Numbered from the stretch's first letter, positions 1-11,201 are shown. The stretch: 64,000 bases of DNA from Vermamoeba vermiformis (GCA_045837725.1 JBEWZL010000101.1:1-64000), one strand, 5' to 3'. The notes: generated by a model not told the origin, from the sequence alone. Numbers and translations: made by a program.

Positions 1-142
1 CGCGTTCCCAAATCCACGAAATTTTGAATCAACGAATTGCTCTACATAATAATCGATATTAGTACCTTAAAATGTTATAATAATAACTATTTGACTTACT
101 TTTAGCGCGTTCGATGCGCGCAATTAATTACTGAAGCGGGGA

Positions 143-619
143 TCAATGCAGGGCCCCAGGGGATCGCAACGTTAAAGTATGCACGCACAACTCTAATGAT
201 AGTAAAGAGTTAAATAAATAAATAAACATCAATTTTACTTACTTTTGGGGCAATCGATGCGCGTCATTGAACTTCTGCGAGATCGAGTGGTTGACTTCGC
301 GATCTCTGGCCCCAGCTCCGTGGCATCTCCTAGGCGTAAAATTAGCATCAATTATTTAAAATGTTAATATATAAGGGGGATCACTTACCTTTAAGACAAT
401 CGATGCCCCGTATTGAAAGTTTAGCTGATCGAGACGCGTTGGATCTCGATCTCGTAATTTCTCTTCCATAACCGCCTTCGTTATATCTACTAATATAAGG
501 CGTTAGTATTGACCAATTTATTACCCTACGCGTACTTACGGGTCTTCTACTGTCAATGTAATGGATCTGTTAACGCGGGAAGATCGCGTTCGAGATCCGC
601 CACGGTGAATTTGTTTAAC
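143..619 (-). CDS. Spliced Ser/Arg-rich open frame, 5' end not found
   Basis: I do not recognise this gene. Four exons at about 540-619, 389-486, 243-329 and 100-192 can be joined on the minus strand with the frame kept open across three introns. Each intron starts GTAAGT and ends in AG, and two carry clear TACTAAT/TACTAAC-type branch sites. The frame ends at a TGA at 143-145. The product is rich in Ser and Arg (RSRSNASRSAK, SRTRSSRVNRS, TTRSRRSS). Two successive exons end with a related sequence, RGIDCLK and TRIDCPK, which suggests an exon-sized repeat. Upstream of 619 the next candidate exon (about 680-760) is closed in all frames, so either the start lies elsewhere or the gene is decaying. 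Another exon-like end with the same pattern (HIDCI before a donor) lies near 4636. Splicing is inferred only from sites. Confidence 0.35.
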
Positions 620-2264
620 CTAAAAAAAACACATTAGGATATTAAATGATAATTAAATAAACGATTTTAACTACTTACTCTTTAGCCACTACCGGTCATC
701 GAGCGATCTACTTCGCGCTCGATCTAGAACCATCGTCTTCGTACTGACGCTCAAATAACCTATCAAATAATCATTAGTATATCGTATTAATAATAAATTA
801 AACAATTATTTAAATTTTGCACGAGCACGAAGCTCGATCCGATTTCTCTGATTTAAAAAAATTTTCCTTGATTTTTAAATTTCAAAAAGACGCATTTATT
901 GCGTCATATTGATTGTTATTATTCTTACGTAATTACTTACGGAATATTTCGATGCGGCCAACGCATCCGATCTCGCCAACAAGTTGCCTAGTCCATGAGC
1001 GAGCACTGAGAAGACCTCCAACGCGGGACACGAACGAAAAGCATGAGCATGCACTGAAACGACCATTGGTGGTCTAGATCCGGCAATACGAAAGTCAATA
1101 AAACTTTCGATCGCGCGCGCGTTTTTCCATTCATTACTGTAATGAAAAATAAATATTATAACGATGTCTTAAATATAATTACATAGTATTTCGTTAAAAA
1201 TCCGGATAAAATTCGAGCACTAAGCTCTAATCCGGATCTTTAATTTTTTAATTGAAAAATCAATAATTCAATCAACGATTTCCATATATTATAATTGGTG
1301 GAAGAGTCACCAGAAAATTATTACCTTTTAAGATCTCGGTCACAGTTCCGAGATTTAGACGCGACAAATTGCTGACTTGCATGTCGCGCTGCAACGACGC
1401 TGATTATCGTTGTGCGCGTGTTGACTAACAATAATATCTATAATTAATACAATAATTCGTCCCTTGTGATCGAACTATTGTAAATCCAAAATCGCATCGG
1501 GGATCGTCGCAAATAACTCGCGCTGAAACGGCTCTGGTGCCGTGGCGCGTAACTGTCTGCTGTAAATCATCAATAAAAAGTAAACAATTCGACCCTTGTG
1601 GTCGATCTCTCGTCGTTCTATTTTTAGTGACAAGTTCGTATCCGCTACCGGAATTGTCAGTGAGTAAGAATCGCTTCATCATAATATATTAATGCTTATT
1701 AATATTGTTAACATTGTTTCATGAATTAATTTAAGAGAATTTCGGTGATCTCGCGGATTTAAATCCGTTCGAACTTCGAGATCGGACTTAGAACCGCGAG
1801 TAAAAATAAACTATTGATAAATTACTGGTACTTACGGGTTATTTAGCCATTATTAGCCATTAATTTCTCCAAAGCTGACGCAATCCGAGTTGTCAGATCT
1901 CCGCGACGTTCTATGACTATCAACGTTTTCGAAAAAAAAACCAACCACTCCACACGTTGTTAGTAGGCACCTACTAACGAAATTTATCAAAATTAAATAA
2001 ATCCAAATTAATTATGCAAACTTCGCGATCTTGGGCATGGTCGTGCCCACCCGGGATTATCGCGATAACTACCTTACCTTATCAAATAATATCGCGACCC
2101 TATATTCAATAGATAGATCTCTGTTTAATCTATCTGTTCCTGCAATAAATTCTTCAAAAATCAATGTTCATGTTCTTTTTTGGCTATTTTGCTTCGATTT
2201 TTTGCCACGATTTTTTGGGCATGGTTTTCGCATCAATCCTGAGCGTTTCATGCCCATCGTATAA
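620..2264. other. AT-rich region with intron-like sites, no firm gene
   Basis: No convincing gene. Minus-strand donors (acttac on the plus strand) recur every 100-400 bases, for example near 668-676, 936-945 and 1832, often with a ttagt/attag branch-like motif nearby, as in the spliced frame to the left. The short stretches between them are closed in most frames. They are rich in GATCGCG/CGATCTCG words. It may be more of the same spliced locus, a noncoding transcript, or remnants of it. Confidence 0.3.
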
Positions 2265-4060
2265 CCCCGGAACTACGCGCGTGTTCTTTTTGCTCGGCTT
2301 TACTTAGCTCTCAATAGCATTCTTAACACTCTTTTTCATTAGCTCCAACCACATTCTTTATGCTCTTTGTTTGTCAATTTTTCATCATCCGCTAACTGTT
2401 TTGCCATTAATTGACTCACACCATATCATCATTTTCATGATAATCATCTTCATCATTACATTTTCATCATCACATGATCATCATCATTAAAACTCTTCAA
2501 TATTTGTCATTTCTCTGTGAACTACCCCCTGCAGGGAAAGCAGCCCCGGAACTACACGCGCGCTCTTTTTTGTTCGGCCTTTTTTAGCTCCCAATTACCT
2601 TCTTAACACTCTTCTTTGTTAGCTCCAACTACATTCTTTATGCTCTTGTGCACCACGTCATCACTTCATCATTATCATCCTTATCATCATTATCAAATTA
2701 TCCTACAATTTTTATCATTTTTTTTTAAACTACCCCCTGCGGGGATCGATCCCCGGTACTACACTAGCGTTCTTTTTGTTCGGCCTTTTTTAGCTCCCAA
2801 TTACCTTCTTAACGCTCTTCTTTGTTAGCTCCAACTACATTCTTTATGCTCTTTGTTTTTTTATTTCCATCCTTGATTTGCTGTTTTGTTATCAAGTCAC
2901 TCACACCATATCATCATCACTCCATATCATCATCACATCATCATCATCACATTACCATCATCATCATCATTGAATTATTTCAAGTATCATTGAATTTCTT
3001 CGTAACCTACCCCCTGCGGGGAAAGCAGCCCTGTTACTACAAGCGCGGTCTTTTTGTTCGGCATTTACTTGCTTTCGGTACCATTCTTTACGCTCTTCGT
3101 TGTTAGCTCCAAGTACATTCTTTATGCTCTTGATTCGTTCAACCATATCATCATCATTGCCATGATCATCATCTTGTCTTCATCATCATCATCATCATCC
3201 TCAGGATGATCATCATCACTGCATCATCATTACATCATCATCATCAACTAATTGCAATTTTCATTCATTTTCTTTAAACTTACCCCCTGCGGGGATCGAT
3301 CCCTGGAACTACATGAGCGTTCTTTTTGTTCGGCTTTTACTTGCTCTCAATGCCGTTCTTTCTGCTCTTTTTTACGACACATCATCACATCATCATCATC
3401 ATCGTTCTCATATTCACGATCATCATCATTGTCATCATCATCATATCATCTAATTTCAATTTTCATTCATTTTCTTTAAAGTTACCCCCTGCGGGGATCA
3501 ATCCCCAGAACTGCACTAGCGTTCTTTTTGTTTGGCTTTTACTTTGCTCTCAATTCCGTTCTTAATGCTCTTTTTGCACGACATTGTCACATCATCATTA
3601 TCATCCTTCTCATGATCATCATCATCATCATCATAATCATCACCATCATTATCATCATTGTCATCATCATCAACTAATCTCAAATTTCACTGATTTTCTT
3701 CATAAGTTACCCCCTGCGGGGATTGATCCCCGGAAAAGAGTGCGCGGAGCGCTATTAGATCCAAATATCGATCTTTTTGCTCTTTTTTACGTGCAAAATG
3801 ATGGGAATTACGCGCGTTAGCGTGATTATCCCGTGCTTAAAGCGTACGTGTACCAGTTAACAGTCATTGATACCATTGCAATGATGATCATCATCACCAT
3901 CATCATCATCATCACAATCAAATCAATTCAATTTTCATTCACTTTTTCAAACCTACCCCCTGCGGGGATTGATCCCCAGAAAGAACGCGCGCGGAGCGCG
4001 ACTAGATCCAAATCGCGTTCTTTATGCTCTTTTTGATGCGAAAAACGATGGGCTTTACGC
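2265..4060. repeat. Array of about seven 200-280 bp repeats with GC palindrome and (TCA)n tracts
   Basis: Seven copies of a core beginning taccccctgcgggga start at about 2523, 2731, 3008, 3281, 3483, 3708 and 3954, spaced 202-277 bases, with a partial copy at 2265. Each core continues as ggatcgatccccgg or a variant, forming a self-complementary segment. After it come a ttctttttgttcggc block, a ttagctcc block, and then a (TCA/ATC)n simple-sequence tract of variable length that accounts for most of the spacing. A tcattttctttaaac-like spacer precedes the next core. The minus-strand core (GGGATCGATCCC) resembles the tRNA T-loop/B-box form, but no A box or acceptor stem is evident. Open frames across the array are simple-repeat artefacts (poly-His/Ser). 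Confidence 0.85.
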
Positions 4061-4253
4061 GCGTTAGCGCGACTATCCCGGATTTAAAGCACGCGTTGCT
4101 GTTACTTTACATTGATTAGTATACCAATGATGAAGAATGACATCCTTCATTCTTCTATTGATTTAAAGCATTCGTGTACCAATTAACATTCATTGATTAG
4201 AATTAACAATGAAATTTCATTCTCTTATCCTCATCATTTCATTCATTTTTATT

Positions 4254-4310
4254 TGGGCCCCGCGGGGATCAAGACTAAAGCAATCACGCATTAACTCTAA
4301 CAATACTAAG
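4254..4310. repeat. Second copy of the block seen at 150-210
   Basis: The block gggccccgcggggatc, followed by taaagcaatcacgca, aactctaacaatactaaggagtta, aligns by eye with gggccccaggggatc, taaagtatgcacgca, aactctaatgatagtaaagagtta at about 152-214. It therefore looks like a diverged duplicate that brackets the repeat array. The left copy spans an exon/intron junction of the spliced Ser/Arg frame, so part of that locus has been copied. Confidence 0.5.
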
Positions 4311-4775
4311 GAGTTAGTAATTGTATATTTATAATATTAAAACGTAAATAAACTTACCTATTTACCACAACACTGATAATTGGTTCGCGAATCCAGTCAA
4401 GTTGCGGATCGCATTTCTTCAACACTTTAGCAAATTTAGCCAATCTACTGTCATATTATTTTAGTCACTATATAGCACAATCATCGAATATTACTTACGG
4501 GCCTTGAATCTTCGACTATCGTGACAATTCAGCGCGTCAGATCCCTCCACCGATCCACTAAGTCAGCCTCATGCTAAACCTATAAAAACGGAATTAATAC
4601 ATTATATTATTACTTTTGATAATCTATAGTTTAAACTTACCGATGCAATCAATGTGCCGTGTTAGATTTAGATCGCGCTACTTGTCACGACAATATCTAG
4701 TAAATGGATTGCAGGCACGGGATAAAATCAAGTCACCTTTACATTTATTAATAATAGCAGAGGCAGTGCTAAGTG

Positions 4776-4876
4776 TTTGAGTCGACTCAAAAAAAACAAA
4801 AATAAAATGCTGCGGACGCCAGGAGTTGAACCTGCGCTGGTCAGAAATTCCGACCAAAAGTTTGAGTCGACTCAAA
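4776..4876 (-). repeat. tRNA-like fragment flanked by identical 16-bp palindromes
   Basis: The palindrome TTTGAGTCGACTCAAA occurs at 4776-4791 and 4861-4876, each followed by a run of A. Between them the minus strand carries a stem GGTC...GACC, then GCAGGTTCAACTCCTG (T-arm-like, with the TTCAACT loop) and an acceptor-like end GGCGTCCGCA. No matching 5' acceptor or D-arm is visible, so this is at most the 3' half of a tRNA or a tRNA-derived short element. The flanking palindromes could be ends of an inserted unit. I cannot show transcription. Confidence 0.35.
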
Positions 4877-5100
4877 AAAAATTCAATTCGGGCCCCACGA
4901 GTTTACCGTTTTTATGCAAGCAGCGTGTACGAATTGTGGTGAGTGCAATTTCTGCAACGCCTTGCTCGTGGCCTTGATTTTGAGACGATCTGCGTCGATG
5001 TAGAAGAACAGGGTCTTAAAATTCCGGGCACTGTTTAAAAAATACAATTAAAATTGTTACATATTATATTGAATTATTAAAAGGTAATAAGCCATAAATA

Positions 5101-6765
5101 ATGATTTTTTTAAAAAAAATAAATCCGATCAAGGACTTATCTGAGCATTGCTTTCGCGCTCAAATTATAAATCGTGCGTATAAAATTATTACGTGTAATT
5201 TTTTTTACTATGCAAAGACTTGTGGTAATCTTGCTGAAAGATACGCAGCAATAAAAATGTCAAAATTTGACGGAATTACGTGTCATCGGAGACAAGATTC
5301 CGTAAATAACTCGAATTCCGTAAAAACGCGTCTGGCGGGTAAGTGATTTACCAATTTAACCTCCTACATTGCTGACGAAACACCACAGCCCACAGAAACG
5401 CGCAATCACTTGTCATCCACGGTAGCTAATGTTTACGAACCCGTTTTCAAATGCTTTTCAAGGTAAAATTAGTATAATTTAGCATATTTTTAAATTTTAA
5501 CAATATTTTTAATGAAAAAAAAAAACCAATTAACTACTCGCTTAATTACATCCTCGTTATTAATCCTGTGCATAAAAAATTCACTTGCTTAAACACAAAA
5601 ATATTAAATTATTATTTTAAAAGCAGCAAAAACTGCTGGGCAGCAATACACGTAAGTTACGATCCACAAAAAAGCGCTTTTAACTTACTGGTTGGATGTC
5701 TTAGGGATAATAATTTGTTGCACTACCAGAGGATGCATTCCCATATTCATCCTGTTACTTGCACGGGTCATTTGGAAGACTGTAATTGCCAATCTGAAGC
5801 ACCACTAAATTGTTTACCGGGCCAACCCGGCAATGAGATTCAAAGTACAACAAGCAAACTCAAAGCACTAATGGTTTGTTTTGTGTTGTTTGAGTGCGAA
5901 TGTAATTTTAATAAAATCATTTCAGCCAGTCGCCTCGCAAGTCTTTGCACAAACTCCAAGCATTAAAGGTATAATTCCTTTTTAGTTATACAGCCATACT
6001 AATGCCATGCACAGAAATTCCTTATCTCCAAGAACAGGATCCAGGATCAAATTTCAGCAACAGAATTTTATGTTGTAGCAGAAAGAATTTGCAATACATC
6101 AGTCAATTAAAGAGTACTTTGGGCATGTCTTTGCAAATTTTTGACTTAGCTTGGTAAGCTCATGTCTGAGTGTCAATTAACCTCTAACTCTAATTGTCCA
6201 GGAGCAATGACGAGTTCAAAGAGCTGCATCCAAATTACTTGTCTTCAAATACACACATCCCAGTATGTAGTAATGTTAATAATAAGAATTAATAGTAATT
6301 CTTTTTGCAGGTATCCTTCAGTAGCTTATTTGCACAGTCAGTAATGAGCATTTATGAAGCTCTAAAAGCTGATGCAATGGGTTTTGACATGGTGAAATTG
6401 ACCTCCCATGTCAATCCCTTAATGGACACTCAGTTTGTTGATTGCAAACATTGGTTGAAGGTATGTTGTTGGAATTTATTGCTTTTTTTTAACAATATTT
6501 CTAGCTAGATCAACCTGGCTTTATGTTATCGCAATCTGAAGCTGCTCTCCACTATTACATTTTGCCTTATTATTGGTATTTGCTGTATTGCTCTCCTAAA
6601 GCCCTTGACAAACTCTGGCTTGCTTTGCTCCAACAAAAGTCTATTCTGCTTGTGGATGATTGCTCAAATTTTGATGCAAGCCAATCTTGCCCCCTTTTAT
6701 CACACACAATTTTAATCAAAATATACTTGTTAAAACAGTTTGATTACATAAATTCTCCTGATTAG
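5101..6765 (+). CDS. Spliced unknown protein with possible FAR1/FLYWCH-like zinc-binding segment
   Basis: Eight exons can be joined in frame: from about 5101 (donor gtaagt near 5338), 5389-5461, 5622-5873, 5926-5967, 6031-6152, 6201-6261, 6311-6460 and 6507-6765. The introns are short with GTAAGT, GTATGT or GTTTGT donors. The product is about 350 residues. Its N-terminal half has scattered Cys and His, with a core KNCWAAIHVSYDPQKS followed about 25 residues later by HSHIHP. This is similar in layout to the Cys/His core of FAR1 or FLYWCH zinc fingers in transcription factors and MULE transposases. The C-terminal half (LFAQSVMSIYEALKADAMGF, ALHYYILPYYWYLLY) is not recognised. It may be domesticated or decayed from a transposon. 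The function is unknown and the start is uncertain. Confidence 0.5.
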
Positions 6766-6820
6766 AATATCTTTGGCCTTTATAATTTGCTAAACTTAAC
6801 TTAGTTTTCTCAAAGCATGT

Positions 6821-6911
6821 CAAGGTGTCCATGGCTTTGCAGATACCTTCTTAATGATGGAGTCAAATCCCCCTCATGTCATCAGGTATCTGCAAAGCCA
6901 TGGACACCTTG
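6821..6911. repeat. Perfect 28-bp inverted repeat with 35-nt loop
   Basis: Positions 6821-6848 (caaggtgtccatggctttgc, then agatacct) are the exact reverse complement of 6884-6911, separated by 35 bases. A transcript of either strand could fold into a 28-bp perfect hairpin. No target-site duplication is evident. It could be a small-RNA precursor-like hairpin, the ends of a tiny miniature element, or a palindromic duplication. Confidence 0.95.
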
Positions 6912-6975
6912 CATCACTTTTGTTTATATGCATTTTTGCAACAACTGCAGACTTCATTTTGTGATGGTATTGTCC

Positions 6976-7248
6976 CTGCTGTGCGGATGGGCATCCGTGC
7001 TGTGCAGACAGCTGTCCCTGCTGTGCGGACAGGCATCCATGCTGTGCGGACGGGCGTCCGTGCTGTGTGGATGGGCGTCCCTGCTGTGTGGACAGGCATC
7101 TGTGCTGTGCGGACGGGCGTCCGTGCGGTGTGGACAGGTGTCCGTGCTGTGCGGACAGGCATCCGTGCTGTGCGGATGGGCGTCCGTGCTGTGCGGATGG
7201 GCGTCCGTGCAGTGTGGACAGGTGTCCCTGCTGTGCGGATGGGTGTGA
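6976..7248. repeat. 21-bp minisatellite, 13 units
   Basis: Thirteen head-to-tail units of 21 bases, of form gtgctgtgcggacgggcgtcc, end at 7248. Because 21 is divisible by three, all frames stay open for long stretches (for example repeats of ASVLCGW), and these are not genes. Units differ almost only at CG positions: cgg/tgg/cag, acg/atg/aca, gcg/gtg/gca. Two units (4 and 7) keep CG at all three sites. Confidence 0.97.
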
Positions 7249-8453
7249 AGTTGCCAAGGCATAAAAAAATTCACCCTTGGCTACAAAAAAACTGTAAAAT
7301 GCTAACCCCAACGTGATATATAACCCTAGACCCTATATAAGTAAGTATGCATATTCAAAATAGTTGCCACGAAACTAAGTTCCTTAACCTTAGGCTCAGC
7401 CTTCATTGTAAACCTGCCAAGGCAAATGGATGAAAAAACAATGTTTGTGATTCAAAATTGGGAATACAAAGACAGTACAGATTTTCGTATAATTGTATAT
7501 TCAAAAATAAACAACATGTATTCAAATCGTGGGGTTTTATTCAAAAATATGACATTTTCCAGGCTTTAGGCCTATAAGCCTTAAATTAGCTAAGCCTAAC
7601 TATATATATAATATGACATTAAAAAAACAGCTATAGAAACTTTGTAGCTACTTTTTACAATATTTTATTTTTAACCCTCTCACCCCCAAACCCTAAAGCT
7701 ATATTAGTAAGAACTTCTAGACCTGTTTACCTTTTATCTTTGTCAAAAAATTTGCAGCTTTTTTATCAAAGACAATTTGTCTGGCTTTGAGAAATCCTTG
7801 TGGCCCTAGCAGTGCTATTAATATTGAAATAATTATTATTGGTGTGATTGCCCAACAAAATTACTGCTAAATGCTGTAATGGTGTGCTGCTACAAGCTGG
7901 TCACCTGTTACCATCAATACTAATAAACACTTCCACTTTCTACAATGTGCTCAAGGGTAGACTAAGAAACTGACTTTTCCTTGATGGGACAGTATGAGTG
8001 TTAAACTCTTCAATCCAAAAGTATATTGACTCTAAGGCAGCATTTAAGGTGGGCCATCAATGCTAATGTTGAGCATCCTCCTTGGCGAAAGAGGGATTGT
8101 AAATCTCTGCTTAACATCAGCTGCTAAGCACCATTATCAAAGAACTTACTCATTCCACTAAATCCCTGCTTCTTATTCAAGGCTAGGCAGCTTTTGACAA
8201 GCTCATAATCTTCATTGGACTCCTAAACTTCACTGGGCTTGGATTTGAGAATTTGGTTTTGGCCATTCTGCAGAAAAATAACTTCACCCTGAACAATTTA
8301 TTAATTGTGGTTGCGCTGAAATCAATAGTTTGGACTGAATGAATATAAGCAAAGTTGTTGGAAATTGATATTTAACAACCAAAAATTTGAAGTACCTGCA
8401 ATCATCTTGGCTGGTAACCAGAAGCTCAGTACATACAAAAGCAAATTGAACCT

Positions 8454-10138
8454 TTAAACTTTATTTAATAAGGATATTCTGCCAGCAAAAACACCTTGTG
8501 GCACTACATCAGCAGAAAAGCCATCCAAAAATACACCAACATCCTTGTGAGCATACAAATCTCTCACCACAGCTTTAGTGTGCAAAGGGTATCCCAGTTG
8601 AGTGAAGTTGAACCCAATTGTCATTGGATGAGGGTCATTGAAAGGACCAGAATAGAATAATACAACAACCTTATCACCACCACTGAGAGGTCCTGCCCAC
8701 ACTTGCATTGGACCCAGCTGCCAAATTAAATCTCCCTGACTATAGTTAGACCTAAAAAAACATGGCAACAAGCACTTACTGCAACACCAAGTGGGTCTTG
8801 GTTAATGGCAATCAGCTCTTTGTTGGTTATTATTTGCAGAGTCTCATCTGTTAGCTTGGTCAGATCATTACCAAGGAGAAGAGGGGCTTTCATTAGACAC
8901 CACAGAGCGAAATGTGCCCTAAAATGACCATATAAGACTCAACACTATCCTCTCATTTGAATCTTACTGGTATTGTGCAGTTTGCATGCCGCCGTTGCCG
9001 ACTTCAAGCATGTCAGGGTCGTTCCAGCCACCAGGGCCAGCAAATTTGGATAAGCCAATGCTATTGTCGATGTTTCGCAGCAACTCGTCAAAGCTGTCTC
9101 CAATGTCTTCGGTAGTACGCCAAGCATTACCGACGCGCTTCGAGAATTAGACCAAATGCATAACAAGTCACTTGTAGACTTACTGCGCCGTAATTCCACG
9201 TGCCGCCTTTGCCAGCATTGCACAGCGAATAAAAGATTGGCCGACCTGTCGCATTCAAAGCATCGCGCATTCGCGAGTAACTAGGATACTATTATTATTT
9301 GAAAGAAAGAACGCGTCAAACCAGAGCTTACTTACAGGTATTCACCACTGACCGTGTGATCGGAGAAGCAATAATCGTACTAAGAGTAAGAACAGAGCAT
9401 GTTAGTGAGCAGTGCTAAAACTAAACGGTACTAGCCTTCAAATAATCCACTCCCCAATCAGCAAACGTCTGCGCGTCGATTTTCTCGTAACCGTACGAGC
9501 CTTAATGTAAGGTTAGAACTTTTAATAGATGGTAATAGACGGTGCATACCTGGTCGTTTAGCGCACGTGAGAGTACCACAATCGGCATATATGCCAAATT
9601 TAAGTCCGCGCTGGTGTGCTAAACTCACGCTGTTAGTTTGAGCATAATGAATCGCGCTTGCGTACCGTAATTCGCTAAAAAAGCCATGCCATTAGGGAAC
9701 GCCACAGGATCGGCCACTAATCTATCGTTTTCATCACGAGCAATCGCCCAACAATCGTCAACTAAATACAGGTTACTTCAGCAGATCGCGCGTCACCAAT
9801 TTCTTACTATTGACGTATTCGTAGCCAAACTTCTTCAAACGAGCTGACATAATATTAATTGTGTTGATTATTTTCGTTTCATTAACTTCGCAATGAAAGG
9901 CATTCCAGCTAAACAAAAGTTCCGGATTAGAAAAAACTATTTAATTGCGCATTGATTAATTTCTAAAATGGTTTTATCAATATGCGTAAAGCATAATTAA
10001 GTTAATTATTTTGCTAATAAAACAAATATACCTGTTCCAGCCCATAGGTGGCGTCCGACCAAGCCCGTTATTAAGCGCTTGGGAGATCTGAAGAACCAAC
10101 GCAAATACTAATATGACAATATACGATTGAATGCTCAT
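8454..10138 (-). CDS. Secreted alpha-galactosidase, GH27 family
   Basis: Retaining glycosidase that removes terminal alpha-linked galactose (or N-acetylgalactosamine). The ATG at 10138 opens a signal peptide (MSIQSYIVILVFALVLQ), directly followed by the GH27 N-terminal hallmark GLGRTPPMGWNSW, which is split by the first intron. The catalytic nucleophile lies in KYDYC (near 9390-9430). The acid/base Asp lies in GGWNDPDMLEVGN (near 9010-9035). The C-terminal exon (8454-8771) is the usual beta-sandwich domain, with VWAGPLSGGDKVVVLFY and a stop at 8454. About ten exons with short introns account for a normal-length enzyme of about 400 residues. It probably acts in a lysosome/phagosome or is secreted to digest food polysaccharide. 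Base composition changes abruptly inside the gene: the 3' part below about 8930 is CpG-poor and the rest CpG-rich. Confidence 0.93.
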
Positions 10139-11201
10139 CCTTGGTTCGCTCAACGAAAAATTAGCGCGATATCAAACAAAAACGCAAAAAAAGATTTTCT
10201 TTATGAATGCAATTGCCAGAACAATACAGAAATATTTAAGTCGAAGAAATTAAAATAAGTGGCGTAATGTAATGATAATATTGAATTCTAGTCGGCAGTG
10301 CCACTAGGATATCTGCAAGGTATCTGAATATAACCAGATCTCTTGAATAAGAGGCGAGTTTATTACTTATGCAACAAGAGGCGTTGATATATATATAATA
10401 TTCGTACTTTAACCTTACGAAACCGTAGTTGATCTCGCTGTCATCAGTCACCATCGGTTAACTCCGCCAATATAGAAACGCTTAATTTTAATATTGCCAG
10501 TATCGCCTAACTTTAATGCACTCCTAGTGCTCGCTCGCGAAGCTTGCACTACCTTTTGGATCATGTACTATGCTTAGATCACTAAGAAAACATGATAAAT
10601 ATCAAGTGTGGATGCGCAAATGGGCACTAATATTTTGCCAAGAACAACTAGATCGTTTCATGCGAAGGTACCGATTCATTCGCGATATTTTTATCTTGAT
10701 AAAGCAGCGAAAGTAATATTGAAACAGTTTAACTTTAAAGTTTCCAAATTTAGCTAACGGCGGAATTAATGCGTAAATAATCTGACGGTTGAAATACAAT
10801 TAAAGATTTCAGCAGCGTATCACTTATAATGTGAAAATAATCAAGAAAGTACTTACTACATCATCTTTCTCAGCTCTGCAACATCCGAAAGAAAGAGTAG
10901 TCAGCTGCTATTCTAATGCGGGGTTTGAGACTCGCTCCGTTCTTTGTGACGGCTGTAATAGCACCAGTAATGTTTCAAATTTGACAAGCAGATACGGTAT
11001 ATACTGACAGTTGAAACAAGTTCCGTCGTTCACAATGTTTCATGAAACGTGACTCCAACACGTGGGGGGCGCGATACAGCGTGCTGATTGGCTCTTCTAA
11101 TCGGACGTCATCAATCACGCGAGGCATAAATACCGACGGCTTGTGCTAGTTACTTACTTCAAGTCACTTGAAAGCAACAACACGACTCCACAACCAACAT
11201 C
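10139..11201. promoter_or_regulatory. Divergent intergenic region, promoter side of two genes
   Basis: No gene is seen. The region separates the start of the alpha-galactosidase (minus) from the start of the 11.2 kb gene (plus), so it should hold both promoters. Short open frames here are AT-rich and lack support. The only specific element seen is the TATA-like box at 11125-11132. Confidence 0.5.
11125..11132 (+). promoter_or_regulatory. TATA-like box of the 11.2 kb gene
   Basis: The sequence cataaata lies 70 bases before the ATG at 11202 and is followed by a short, C/A-rich leader containing caacaacacgactcc. The spacing fits a TATA element with transcription starting near 11,155. Confidence 0.45.

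Larger units (their letters stand above)
6766..8453. other. CpG-poor intergenic region
   Basis: No gene is seen apart from the inverted repeat (6821-6911) and the minisatellite (6976-7248). From about 7260 to 8900 only around six or seven CG dinucleotides are visible by eye, while TG and CA are abundant. By contrast, dozens lie in 8,940-10,140. The left part may hold the 3' UTR of the 5.1-6.8 kb gene, and the right part that of the alpha-galactosidase. Confidence 0.6.

Noticed and set aside
2616-4036. His/Ser/Ile-rich open frames in the repeat array
   Set aside because: They arise from (TCA)n tracts and repeated spacer, are not consistent between units and have no splice support.
4792-4860. 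Complete tRNA gene
   Set aside because: Only T-arm and acceptor-like 3' parts can be made; no 5' acceptor or D-arm is present.
6817-7316. Overlapping open frames on both strands with Cys/Arg/His-rich repeats
   Set aside because: They are the translations of the 21-bp minisatellite, open in all frames because the period is a multiple of three.
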